From the NCBI GenBank assembly GCA_021734255.1, contig JAIPJM010000001.1, positions 124,001 through 188,000 on the forward strand: a stretch of 64,000 nucleotides of DNA, in the 5' to 3' direction. The stretch comes from Fidelibacterota bacterium (GTDB lineage Bacteria > Fidelibacterota > UBA8477 > JABMPR01). Under the pieces are notes generated by a model. That model worked only from the letters and a program-made list of their open reading frames with translations. It searched no databases and was not told the DNA's origin. Of this stretch, positions 20,194 through 29,448 are shown in pieces (the first letter of the stretch is position 1; every line of letters begins with the position of its first letter). Position numbers and translations under genes: made by a program.

Positions 20194-21486
20194 ATGATTT
20201 TCGATATTGTCATGCCAAAGATGGGTGAATCTCTGACCGAAGGTACGGTCCTTGAGTGGAAAAAGAAGGTTGGGGATACCATCGAAAAGGACGAGATTCT
20301 GCTTGAGATCGCCACCGATAAGGTGGACTCTGAGATACCCTCGCCTGTTTCAGGTTCGTTGGTAGAGATCATTGGCGAGGTCAATCAAACCTATGATGTG
20401 GATACGGTGATCGCCCGGGTTGAGACAAGCGACGACGTGGAACAGAAACGTCCCTCGCCTTCCCCGGTAGCGGACCAGGCTGACAGTTCAAAAAAGACAG
20501 CACCAAGCAGGGAGCAAGCATCACCACCCGTAAAAATTAACATACCCCAGAGTTCAGGTGTGGGGAGCCATCGTTATTACTCTCCCCTGGTGCGTGCCAT
20601 TGCGGCCCAGGAAGGTATCAGTCCAGACGAGTTATCCAGGATACCAGGCACCGGGTTTCGGGGGCGCTTGAGCAAGCGGGACATTCTTTTTTATGTAGAG
20701 ACGAAGAAAAAGAGTGATTCAGGGACCAAAACGACTGGCCTGGAGCCGACTGGCCTGGCCGATAATGTCAGCGAAGATGAGACTGAGATCATTGACATGG
20801 ATACCATGCGCAAGAGCATCGCCAAGCATATGCGTCAGAGTGTGGACACCTCTGCCCATGTTTATTCTGTCAGCGAAGCTGATATGACGGGGATCATGGA
20901 CTTCATTGCAGAGAACAACGCTGCCTTCAAGAAAAAGCATGGTCACTCTCTCACGGTGACTCATTTCATCACTCACGCGGTAAAAGATGCCCTGTTGGAG
21001 TTTCCGCTGGTGAATGCATCACTGGATGGCGCGAAGATCGTACGCCATAAGCACCTGAATGTGGGAATTGCTGTTGCGGTTGGTAATGGTCTGGTGGTTC
21101 CCCCGGTACGGAATGCGGAGGAGAAATCACTCCTGGACATCTCTCATGATGTCGCCGGGATCGTTTCCCGGGCCAGAGACAAAAAACTGACACTGGATGA
21201 CCTGGAAGGGACCACCTTCTCTATCACCAATTTTGGCGTGTTCGGTAACCTGGCCGGCTACCCCATCATCAATCAGCCCAACGTGGCTATTCTTGGGGTG
21301 GGCGCCATTAAGAAACGCCCTGTTGTTGTCGAGGTGAAGGGTCGGGACGAGATCGTTATCCGTCAGATCTGCGTATTTACTCTGGGGTTTGACCATCGCC
21401 TCATCGATGGTGCTATGGGGGGGCAATTCATTGAAGCGGTTGTGAAGAATCTGGAAAACCCTGAAGAAGTTCTAAAAACTTTATAG
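20194..21486 (+). CDS. Dihydrolipoamide acyltransferase (E2)
   Basis: Lipoyl domain EIATDKVDSEIPSP, PSBD, catalytic DHRLIDGAMGGQF. Confidence 0.93.
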   Translation: MIFDIVMPKMGESLTEGTVLEWKKKVGDTIEKDEILLEIATDKVDSEIPSPVSGSLVEIIGEVNQTYDVDTVIARVETSDDVEQKRPSPSPVADQADSSKKTAPSREQASPPVKINIPQSSGVGSHRYYSPLVRAIAAQEGISPDELSRIPGTGFRGRLSKRDILFYVETKKKSDSGTKTTGLEPTGLADNVSEDETEIIDMDTMRKSIAKHMRQSVDTSAHVYSVSEADMTGIMDFIAENNAAFKKKHGHSLTVTHFITHAVKDALLEFPLVNASLDGAKIVRHKHLNVGIAVAVGNGLVVPPVRNAEEKSLLDISHDVAGIVSRARDKKLTLDDLEGTTFSITNFGVFGNLAGYPIINQPNVAILGVGAIKKRPVVVEVKGRDEIVIRQICVFTLGFDHRLIDGAMGGQFIEAVVKNLENPEEVLKTL

Positions 21487-21490
21487 TTAT

Positions 21491-21592
21491 GTCATCCGGA
21501 CCCCGAGCTTGTCGAGGGGGAAGGATCTTGATCCCGAATATCGAAACAATGGATCAAGATCCTTCGCTGCGATTCTCTACGCTCAGAATGAC
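21491..21592. repeat. MITE-like palindromic repeat (GTCATCC...AGAATGAC family), full-length copy
   Basis: GTCATCC...AAGGATCTTGATCC...GGATCAAGATCCTT...CAGAATGAC. Confidence 0.8.
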
Positions 21593-21598
21593 AATTGG

Positions 21599-22393
21599 TT
21601 ATTTAGGCTTACGAGCAAAGAGCGTAATACTCAGTAGCCCAGTCTCTCCCGATTTCCAGACCCGATAAGCTTCATCTGAGAGGTGTTTACGGACCACGTG
21701 TTCTGGAAGGTCTATACTTCGCTCCTGACGAACGTCTATGTCGGTAAAGCCTGAATCCTTAACCAGTCCGATGTACTCATCTTTGGGTAGGGCTCCCGCC
21801 ACACAACCGGCATAGAGTTCGGCCGACGTCTTCAATTCAGCTGGTATCTGTCCTTTTGAGACAATATCAGAGACACAGAAATGGGCGCCTGGCTTAAGGA
21901 CGCGATATATTTCTTTGAAAGCCTTTTCCTTGTCTGGGACCAGATTGAGGACGCAATTGCTGATGACCACATCGATGCTATCATTATCAACCGGCATATC
22001 CTCGATGTCGCCATAGCGGAAGTCGATATTCGTCAGACCGAGCTTGTTCTTGTTCTCAACGGCTTTCGTCACCATCTCCATGGTGAAGTCCACCCCGATC
22101 ACCTGGCCGGTATCTCCTACAATGCGCTGAACGATAAAAGCATCGTTGCCTGCTCCTGAGCCCAGATCGAGTACCGTATCACCCTCGGATATCTCTGCGT
22201 GGTTTGTCGGTAAACCACAGCCCAGGTTGTAATCGGCTGCCTTCACATAGCCATCCATACCGGTGTAATCTTCCTTCATGACATAGGTGTCATCCGGATC
22301 TGAGCAGCCCGAGCCACAGCAACAGCTGTTCTCGGTAACGACGGAGGCATATTTATTCTTTACGATGGTTTTGAGTTCAATGTTTTGAGTCAT
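21599..22393 (-). CDS. arsM: Arsenite methyltransferase
   Basis: NSCCCGSGCSDPD N-terminus; SAM motif DLGSGAGNDAFIV; CVLNLVPDKEKAFKEIYRVLKPG. Confidence 0.88.
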   Translation of the reverse strand: MTQNIELKTIVKNKYASVVTENSCCCGSGCSDPDDTYVMKEDYTGMDGYVKAADYNLGCGLPTNHAEISEGDTVLDLGSGAGNDAFIVQRIVGDTGQVIGVDFTMEMVTKAVENKNKLGLTNIDFRYGDIEDMPVDNDSIDVVISNCVLNLVPDKEKAFKEIYRVLKPGAHFCVSDIVSKGQIPAELKTSAELYAGCVAGALPKDEYIGLVKDSGFTDIDVRQERSIDLPEHVVRKHLSDEAYRVWKSGETGLLSITLFARKPK

Positions 22394-22505
22394 TAGAATG
22401 ATCCTTGTCTATTCTTTTTGTTAGCCACAGGTCTACACAGAGTGGCATTTATGCTCACCAGCACTTTTATCTGTGTTTCATCTGTGGCATAAAGGTTTTC
22501 AACAA

Positions 22506-22823
22506 CTAGCAGCATTTCATGGATGAAAAGAGGGAGGTAAAGGCTGTTTTCGCCTTTTCCATCACCCGCTCGTTAAGGCAATAGCAGGTTCTGGGTCCGT
22601 CGATCTCACCCCTGATGAGGCCCACGCGCTTGAGTTCTTTCAGGTGTTGTGACACCGTGGACTGAGACAGGGGCAGTAAATCCACCAGGTCGCCAACAAT
22701 GCATTGGTCCTTGTCATTAAGGACCCGCAAAATTTGCACCCGAGCGGGGTGGGCCATGGCTTTGGCTATATCAGCCAATTCCTGGTCTGTGGTGTGAAAG
22801 ATATCGATCTTTGCTATCGCCAT
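22506..22823 (-). CDS. arsR: ArsR-family transcriptional regulator
   Basis: Winged [17 protein letters not shown]...[19 protein letters not shown]; adjacent to arsM. Confidence 0.85.
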   Translation of the reverse strand: MAIAKIDIFHTTDQELADIAKAMAHPARVQILRVLNDKDQCIVGDLVDLLPLSQSTVSQHLKELKRVGLIRGEIDGPRTCYCLNERVMEKAKTAFTSLFSSMKCC

Positions 22824-22914
22824 GCTCGCCTCCTAGCGTATATCGCAAATATACGATTAAAAAACTTAAAGCAAACATTTTTGATTCTCTGCATCTTTGG
22901 ATCTTAACTCCCAG

Positions 22915-23037
22915 TTATTTCTTCTGGAGCAGTTCCTTCAGTTCCTCATGTCTTCTTCTCTGGTCCTTCGATTGGGTAAGCAGCTGTGAAAGGATCACCA
23001 CGGATATGATGATCAGGAATGTGATACCGATATTCAT
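22915..23037 (-). CDS. Small (40 aa) single-TM protein
   Basis: MNIGITFLIIISVVILSQLLTQSKDQRRRHEELKELLQKK*; AGGGGG purine-rich RBS just upstream; TM followed by a charged tail. Confidence 0.5.
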   Translation of the reverse strand: MNIGITFLIIISVVILSQLLTQSKDQRRRHEELKELLQKK

Positions 23038-23155
23038 GTCAACCCCCTATATATTTATGACAAGATACATGACCAGCATCACCAGCTGACCGAATATCGC
23101 CAAGAGGTTGAAATTCTGCCAGCAAAGGGGGAATCCAACGATAAATGGGTGTGAT

Positions 23156-23776
23156 TTACTTCTCCAGGCTCATCATGAGGAAGCCGGTGAAAGCCGCATT
23201 ATTAGGCGACAGGGATCTGTCGACTGACGCTCTCATTTTGAGGATGGCCTTGCGGTAGGCGATGTAAAATTCCCAACTGGGCCGCGGCTTGTATTCCAGG
23301 CCCTCCAGTTCGAAGTACTGGATGACGCCCTTGGCTGTGGTTGGTTTTACAAAGACCTCTTTTTGGGGGCGATGGTAAACTGGGAGCAGGGAGATAAGCG
23401 ACCACTTGGCCAGCTTACCCTCGATCAGGATATCCAACATCATGTTAAAACCAGTTTCGTGATTGCTGTGCAGCGCCTCCTTCAGACCATTGGCTAGGAT
23501 CGCTTCCTGCTGGGGTCCCAGACTGTTGACATAGTCGCGAAACTTTGGTTTTTCAAAAAGACTGACCAGGCTTGCCCGGCTAACGATCTTGCCCATGGAC
23601 TGGACGACCGACTTAGGGTCGTCAAACTGATCCTCAGCAAATGTCTCCTGCACCAGAGCGGTCATTTTCCCCACGCCATGCTTTTTTGCCAGCGCCAGCA
23701 TTTCAGGATTTTCAAAGCCACCGGGGTACATGCTCAGGAACTGTTCTTCGGCCTGTTTTAATTTATCTGTGTTCAC
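23156..23776 (-). CDS. Conserved hypothetical protein
   Basis: 206-aa ORF without a recognised motif. Confidence 0.55.
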   Translation of the reverse strand: MNTDKLKQAEEQFLSMYPGGFENPEMLALAKKHGVGKMTALVQETFAEDQFDDPKSVVQSMGKIVSRASLVSLFEKPKFRDYVNSLGPQQEAILANGLKEALHSNHETGFNMMLDILIEGKLAKWSLISLLPVYHRPQKEVFVKPTTAKGVIQYFELEGLEYKPRPSWEFYIAYRKAILKMRASVDRSLSPNNAAFTGFLMMSLEK

Positions 23777-23829
23777 TGTACTTCTCCTAAGTCAGTACGG
23801 GCGAAATCGTCTTTGGCTCCCAATTCAGG

Positions 23830-24381
23830 TTATTTTCTACGATACTTACCCATCAACTGTCCCTCTGACAGAACATGCCCCTCCATTGCAGCCAGCAAGT
23901 CGGCTTTTGATGCACCCGCCTCAAGATCCAGCATCTTCGACAGGGCATATATCTTGAAATAATAGCGATGCTTACCACCAGGAGGACAGGGCCCGCCATA
24001 TCCGAGCTTTCCAAAATCATTGGTGCCGTGCCTGGCACCATTTGCCAGTTCGGGCATGGGTGGCAGGTTGCGGGGAATCTCTGTGACTTCGGCAGGAATG
24101 TTGAAAAGGACCCAGTGGACCCAGGTTCCCATGGGGGCATCCGGGTCATCGCAAATGAGCGCGAAAGACTTGGTGCCTTCGGGTGTGTTTGACCAGCTCA
24201 AGGGAGGTGAAATATCAGTACTGTCGCAGGTGTATCTCTCAGGGATCATACCCCCCTTTTCAAAAGCAGGGCTGGCCACTTGAATGTCTCCATCACCGCC
24301 GGTTTGACACGACCAGAGCAAAATAAAAAGGCTCAATAGAAGACCAGATACATGCCTGGAATTAAAGCTTGAATGCTTCAT
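23830..24381 (-). CDS. YbhB/YbcL family (PEBP/Raf kinase inhibitor-like) lipoprotein
   Basis: ERYTCDSTDISPPLSWSNTPEGTKSFALICDDPDAPMGTWVHWVLFNIP; GPCPPGGKHRYYFKIYAL. Confidence 0.9.
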   Translation of the reverse strand: MKHSSFNSRHVSGLLLSLFILLWSCQTGGDGDIQVASPAFEKGGMIPERYTCDSTDISPPLSWSNTPEGTKSFALICDDPDAPMGTWVHWVLFNIPAEVTEIPRNLPPMPELANGARHGTNDFGKLGYGGPCPPGGKHRYYFKIYALSKMLDLEAGASKADLLAAMEGHVLSEGQLMGKYRRK

Positions 24382-24559
24382 GATATATTCTCCTTATACA
24401 GGTTTGAGCTGTCCAAACCCAGATGATCATTGAATGAGACTTGAATCTATGGCTTGTTGGCCGTGAATCAAGAGTTGCTTCGATTTCACCCGGTAGGCAA
24501 AAGCTGTAAAAATCAAGCATCGATTATTTCCAAAGCCCCTGCTCGGTCTATATTGTCGA

Positions 24560-25444
24560 GTGATGAAGAAAGCAACAAAGCCTGCCTGGCTGAAGACCAA
24601 GCTCCGCTCAGGGCCAAACTTTCAGGAACTGAAGGATATCGTTAATGACCATCAGGTCCATACGGTCTGTCAGGAGGCAAAATGTCCCAATATCTCAGAA
24701 TGCTGGGAACGCCGGGCTGCCACGATCATGATCCTGGGTGACACCTGTACCCGCTCCTGCGGCTTTTGTGCCGTCAAGACCGGAAAACCGTCAGCTGTGG
24801 ATCTGGATGAACCACGGCGAACCGCAGAAGCGGTTAAAAAAATGGGGCTGCACCACTGCGTGATCACATCGGTGGATCGTGATGAACTGGATGATTTTGG
24901 CGCAGAGATCTGGGCTGAGACCATCCGCCAGGTCCATGAAAAAGTTCCAGGCTGCTCTGTAGAGGTGCTTACACCGGATTTTCAGGGTGCAGCAGAACAC
25001 ATTCAGACCGTCCTGGATGCCAAGCCAGAGATCATGAGTCATAATCTGGAAACCGTAGAAAGACTCCATCGAAAGATCCGCCCGCAAGCCCAATATCAAC
25101 GCTCACTGGATGTGCTCAGACAATCTGTCAAAGCAGGTCTGCAGACAAAGAGTTCTATCATGGTGGGTATCGGTGAAGAAAAGGCAGAGGTTTTTGCTCT
25201 TATGGACGATATTCGCGACACGGGCTGTCAGATCTTCTCTGTGGGGCAGTATTTACAACCAACCCATGAGCATGAACCGGTCCATCGCTATGTCCACCCC
25301 GACGAGTTTGAGGAATACCGGATCTATGGACTTAAGCTCGGATTTTCCTATGTGGAATCGGGTCCCCTGGTTCGATCATCTTATCATGCAGACGAACAGG
25401 TCCTGCAGAATGAAATACTCTATCCACAGCAAGCGCCAGCTTAG
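24560..25444 (+). CDS. lipA: Lipoyl synthase
   Basis: CQEAKCPNISECW and CTRSCGFCAVKTG Cys motifs. Confidence 0.95.
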   Translation: MMKKATKPAWLKTKLRSGPNFQELKDIVNDHQVHTVCQEAKCPNISECWERRAATIMILGDTCTRSCGFCAVKTGKPSAVDLDEPRRTAEAVKKMGLHHCVITSVDRDELDDFGAEIWAETIRQVHEKVPGCSVEVLTPDFQGAAEHIQTVLDAKPEIMSHNLETVERLHRKIRPQAQYQRSLDVLRQSVKAGLQTKSSIMVGIGEEKAEVFALMDDIRDTGCQIFSVGQYLQPTHEHEPVHRYVHPDEFEEYRIYGLKLGFSYVESGPLVRSSYHADEQVLQNEILYPQQAPA

Positions 25445-25453
25445 CTGGCTCCT

Positions 25454-25843
25454 CTAGCGATTCAATAGATAGAACAAAATAGCAACCAGCAAGCCAATAC
25501 TCAGGATGGAAGCTGTAAAAACGAGTTGTTGCTTTTTGAGGGTCTTTTCCTCTTCTGTCGGGGGTCTGATCTCATCTTTATGCCTGGCCTCTTTGGATGC
25601 ACCAAAGGCAACCCCTAGCGCAACGCCGACACCGACACCAACAGGGATGTTCTCAAGGGCAACACCGATGCCAGCTCCAATAGCAATGCCGAGACCCATT
25701 CCCTGGTTTTGAAAATACCCTTTTGGATACCCCGGTGTTATTTCAAGCAGTACTTTTTGCTTTTTGGCCATCTTGAAGGCAAACCAGCCGATCACCAGGA
25801 CCATAATGCCAACCAGAACCAGCATAAACATCCAATTATTCAT
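25454..25843 (-). CDS. Membrane protein with Gly-rich central segment
   Basis: N- and C-terminal TM plus MGLGIAIGAGIGVALENIPVGVGVGVALGVAFG. Confidence 0.5.
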   Translation of the reverse strand: MNNWMFMLVLVGIMVLVIGWFAFKMAKKQKVLLEITPGYPKGYFQNQGMGLGIAIGAGIGVALENIPVGVGVGVALGVAFGASKEARHKDEIRPPTEEEKTLKKQQLVFTASILSIGLLVAILFYLLNR

Positions 25844-25870
25844 TAAGCATCTCCGATCCGTTCATTAACC

Positions 25871-26599
25871 TTATTGTCGAACCCCCAGAGCCTGTAAAAC
25901 GAGATCAGCCAGAAACTGGTTCCCCCTGACGTTCAAATGAACCCCGTCGACAGTAAGCACATCCTGATACAGGTTGTCCGGATTGTTGTCTGCCAGGTAA
26001 GCGACAAATGCCTGTCGCAGATCAAGCAGCTGGACCCCCGCTGAACGAGCCACCTTGCGAATGATGTCAGCATATTCATCTAACATTTTATCCAGTTTAT
26101 TCGCGCCGCCGGTTTGTTCACCGATGACGGTAGGCGTGCACAGGATGACACGAACGTCATTATCCTGCAGCTGGGTAATGATATCAAGCAGTCCGGATTC
26201 AAAATCTTCCTGTGTGGTGCCGCTGAGATAGTCTCGAGTTTTGGCCAGCTCCCAGTGCCAGACATCATTGATACCGATATAGATAAGGACGATGCTCGGG
26301 TCCTTTGAGAGCACATCCCGCTCCAGGCGTGCCTGCAGGTCTGGAACCTTGTGGCCGCTGATCCCGGCACCGATCACCTGAATGTTCTGACCAGGGTAAG
26401 TCGTTGCGATGGACTCTTTAACCTGGGTGACATAGCCATTGGGTCTCACACCCAGCTGGGTAATGGAGTCACCAAAAAAGACGATGACATCACCATCTTG
26501 TAGCCCCTGTTGTGGTGAGCAGGTGAGAAGTAACAGGCTGAATAACATTGAGCCGCACTTCTGTCGAAAACGAACGGGAATCAATTTTTTCTCTCTCAT
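25871..26599 (-). CDS. SGNH/GDSL hydrolase lipoprotein
   Basis: VIVFFGDSITQLG, GAGISGHKVPDL, IGINDVW, DGVHLN blocks; likely start MREKKLIPV. Confidence 0.88.
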   Translation of the reverse strand: MREKKLIPVRFRQKCGSMLFSLLLLTCSPQQGLQDGDVIVFFGDSITQLGVRPNGYVTQVKESIATTYPGQNIQVIGAGISGHKVPDLQARLERDVLSKDPSIVLIYIGINDVWHWELAKTRDYLSGTTQEDFESGLLDIITQLQDNDVRVILCTPTVIGEQTGGANKLDKMLDEYADIIRKVARSAGVQLLDLRQAFVAYLADNNPDNLYQDVLTVDGVHLNVRGNQFLADLVLQALGVRQ

Positions 26600-26642
26600 C
26601 ATATACCCTAAATTATGATTTGGATTTGAGGATTCAAAACGA

Positions 26643-27038
26643 TTAGGAGGGAGATCCATGCCTGAGCTCAAATCCGCGAGTGATAACATAAGCGATCAAG
26701 GCAAATATAAAGAATACGAGTAACAGCCAGGCCGTACTTTGAAGTGTCCCAATGATCGTACGATAGACTTCCAGGACCCAGCGCTCTGAATTCAGGACGA
26801 TGACCTCCAGGTCCTTGCTCTGCCGGGTGATGTATTTCTCAAGATCCCAGACTCGAACCCCTCCAGAAACGCCAACCACGACAATGGCAAAGGAGATATA
26901 ACGATTCCAGGCACCGCTTATGTCGGTTGAAACGATCCTCCCAAGAATACGATCGATGGGGTTTTGAAACAAACGAACCACGATGAAGCTGCAGGCCAGT
27001 GCGATGAAAAACGTGATGAGCAATAATGTAACAAACAT
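26643..27038 (-). CDS. Membrane protein of unknown function
   Basis: TM segments at the N-terminus, middle and C-terminus. Confidence 0.5.
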   Translation of the reverse strand: MFVTLLLITFFIALACSFIVVRLFQNPIDRILGRIVSTDISGAWNRYISFAIVVVGVSGGVRVWDLEKYITRQSKDLEVIVLNSERWVLEVYRTIIGTLQSTAWLLLVFFIFALIAYVITRGFELRHGSPS

Positions 27039-27190
27039 AGCTCCTCCTTGTGTTGAATGTTGGTGAATCTAAGCCATCCCGACACTGATTCAAAGGTCAG
27101 GCATCCTCTTTCCCGTTGTAAATATTGTTTCTGACAAGTAACATGGATGCCAGGATAACCTTTTTTAACACATTTGAACACAACAGGTAG

Positions 27191-28612
27191 GTGAACATGA
27201 ACTTCCCCTGGGCTTTATTTCTGGATCTTGGTGTCATTTCAATCGCGCTTATCATTGCAACTGCCATCAGAGCCAATTTTACATTCTTCCAAAAATTTCT
27301 GATTCCCAACTCACTCACAGCCGGTTTTCTGCTCCTCCTTTTCTACAACTATCTGGCGCCGTACGTCGGTATGTCTGATGTGGGACTGGGTGCCATCGTG
27401 TACCACCTGCTGAGCATCTCGTTTGTGGCCATGAGCCTGAGGAAGTCCACCTTTAAAAAGAAAAAAGGCAGCCGAGGCGTGTTTGGAACCTCGATCACTA
27501 TTATTTCACAGTATTCTCTGCAGTCTCTGGTGGGACTACTGCTGACCTTCTTTTTCATCAGCACCTTTATCAAGGATCTTTTTCCGGCGTTTGGCTTTTT
27601 TATGCCCCTGGGCTTTGCCCTGGGACCAGGTCAAGCCTATGCAATTGGAGAAGGCTGGGTAGCCATGGGGTTTGAAGGCGCTCCGGATGTCGGGCTTACT
27701 TTCGCAGCTATCGGATATATGTTCGCTGCGTTTGCCGGGGTTTACCTGATCAATCTGGGCGTCAGAAAAGGCTGGATAGACAAATCTCAGGTCGAGGAAG
27801 TGAAATCCAGGCAACTGCGAACGGGAGTTATGGGTCGCGAAGAAGCTTTAAGATGCGGCTCTAAGCTGACCACTGAATCTGAAGCCATTGATGCTGCCAG
27901 TTACAACATGGCAGTTGTGCTCAGTGTTTATTTCCTGGCTTTTCTGCTCTTGAAGGGTCTTGGATATCTGCTTGGCTTCGCTGGAAACCTTGGCAATGAC
28001 CTGGCCGTGAATCTCTGGGGCATCAGTTTCGTTTTTGCCGCCATGGTCGCCCTGTTGGTGAAAACCGTCATGACCAAGATGGGTGTGGAACATGCACTGG
28101 ATAACGGAGCCCTGACCCGGGTCGCCGGAAACAGTGTCGACATTATGGTCGCAGCTGCAGTGGGCGCCATTTCTCTGACCGTCGTTGCCCAATACTGGCT
28201 TCCCATTCTTATTGTTGCCGTCATTGGCGGATCGATCACCTTTATTACCGTTCTCTGGCTCTCCTCACGGATCTTTGATGATTTCAAGTTTCACCGGGCA
28301 CTGATCATTTTTGGGGCCTGTACGGGTACCATGCCAACAGGGTTAGCCTTATTAAGGGTTATTGATCCTGATTTCGAAACACCAGTGGCCACGGACTACA
28401 TGTACTCTTCGGCTATAACCTTTTTTCTGGTGATCCCCTTCATCCTTTCCATCAATCTGCCAGCATACAGTATTACCAAGAATAACCCCATGTTATTCTG
28501 GGCCGCTATCGGTGTAGCCCTGGCTTATGGTTTGTTTGTTTTGATCTCACACCGCATCATTGGAAAGAAGCAAGCCTTCGCAAAATTTACGCAGCTATGG
28601 TATGAGGATTAA
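27191..28612 (+). CDS. GltS-like sodium:glutamate symporter family membrane protein
   Basis: Multi-TM; FLIPNSLTAGFLLL and GPGQAYAIGEGW motifs. Confidence 0.75.
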   Translation: MNMNFPWALFLDLGVISIALIIATAIRANFTFFQKFLIPNSLTAGFLLLLFYNYLAPYVGMSDVGLGAIVYHLLSISFVAMSLRKSTFKKKKGSRGVFGTSITIISQYSLQSLVGLLLTFFFISTFIKDLFPAFGFFMPLGFALGPGQAYAIGEGWVAMGFEGAPDVGLTFAAIGYMFAAFAGVYLINLGVRKGWIDKSQVEEVKSRQLRTGVMGREEALRCGSKLTTESEAIDAASYNMAVVLSVYFLAFLLLKGLGYLLGFAGNLGNDLAVNLWGISFVFAAMVALLVKTVMTKMGVEHALDNGALTRVAGNSVDIMVAAAVGAISLTVVAQYWLPILIVAVIGGSITFITVLWLSSRIFDDFKFHRALIIFGACTGTMPTGLALLRVIDPDFETPVATDYMYSSAITFFLVIPFILSINLPAYSITKNNPMLFWAAIGVALAYGLFVLISHRIIGKKQAFAKFTQLWYED

Positions 28613-28690
28613 TACCAGACTGAATCAATAGAACGAGCTTATTGAGTCTAAGCATTCGGGTAGCAATCATGCTGTCCGATCTGTCTATTA

Positions 28691-29309
28691 ATGGATAACA
28701 CATTCCGATTGAACCGGGTTCTTCTTCTGCTGACACTCCTTGCTGTGGGTGGTAATGCACAAAACCTGGACTTTATCACCCGCCATGTTCCCGGTCCAAA
28801 CCAGGGCTTGGGTGGTGCAGGAATTGGCTCAGCCCAAGGAATCTCTGCTCTCGATATCAATCCGGCAGGTCTTGCGGTTATTAAGGGTACTTCAGTGAGT
28901 GCATCCATGTCTGGCCACCTTCATACCTATTCTCTTATCAATGAAAGAAAGGAAGAGGCGCTTACCCGTATCTTCAAGTGGAATAAGCTCAGCCAGACAG
29001 TGAACCGGGTAGCACTTAGACCCGATGCCCGTTCGGATGGGCTACACGTTCACCCCGCAAGCTTATAGCTCTCTCGTTACACACCAGCCTGTTGGAGAAA
29101 CGGCCATGTGGGCGTTTAAGAAACAAATTATCAAACATGTATTGAGTGTTGGCACCGGGGGGCAGTTACGCCTGGGCCAGTTGAATATCAGTGCTCACTA
29201 TTCATGGCTGCGCTGGCACCATGATCTGTATACCTATATTACGGTGGGGGAATCCTATGTGGAGCGGGAGATCTCGATCAGATTGAACTGGATCTATTCC
29301 CCGACCTGA
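28691..29309 (+). pseudogene. Decayed outer-membrane protein gene (internally deleted/frameshifted)
   Basis: N-terminal ORF 28691-29068 (NQGLGGAGIGSAQGISALDINPAGLAV) overlaps in another frame a beta-strand-rich C-terminal ORF 29025-29309. Confidence 0.6.
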
Positions 29310-29448
29310 TCCTTGTCCTCTGCTTCATCAATCTTTTTGTTCTTGCGGAGACCAATGCCGACTCCAATGACCAGACCAAGTCAGATATAATTCATTGGAC
29401 GTGCTTTTTTTGTTCAGATGGTTCCATCATGACATCCTTTCCTTGAGC

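Noticed and set aside
23041-23155. Possible second small membrane ORF (KSHPFIVGFPLCWQNFNLLAIFGQLVMLVMYLVINI) on the - strand
   Set aside because: Hydrophobic frame is open but has no ATG/GTG/TTG start after the upstream stop codons.
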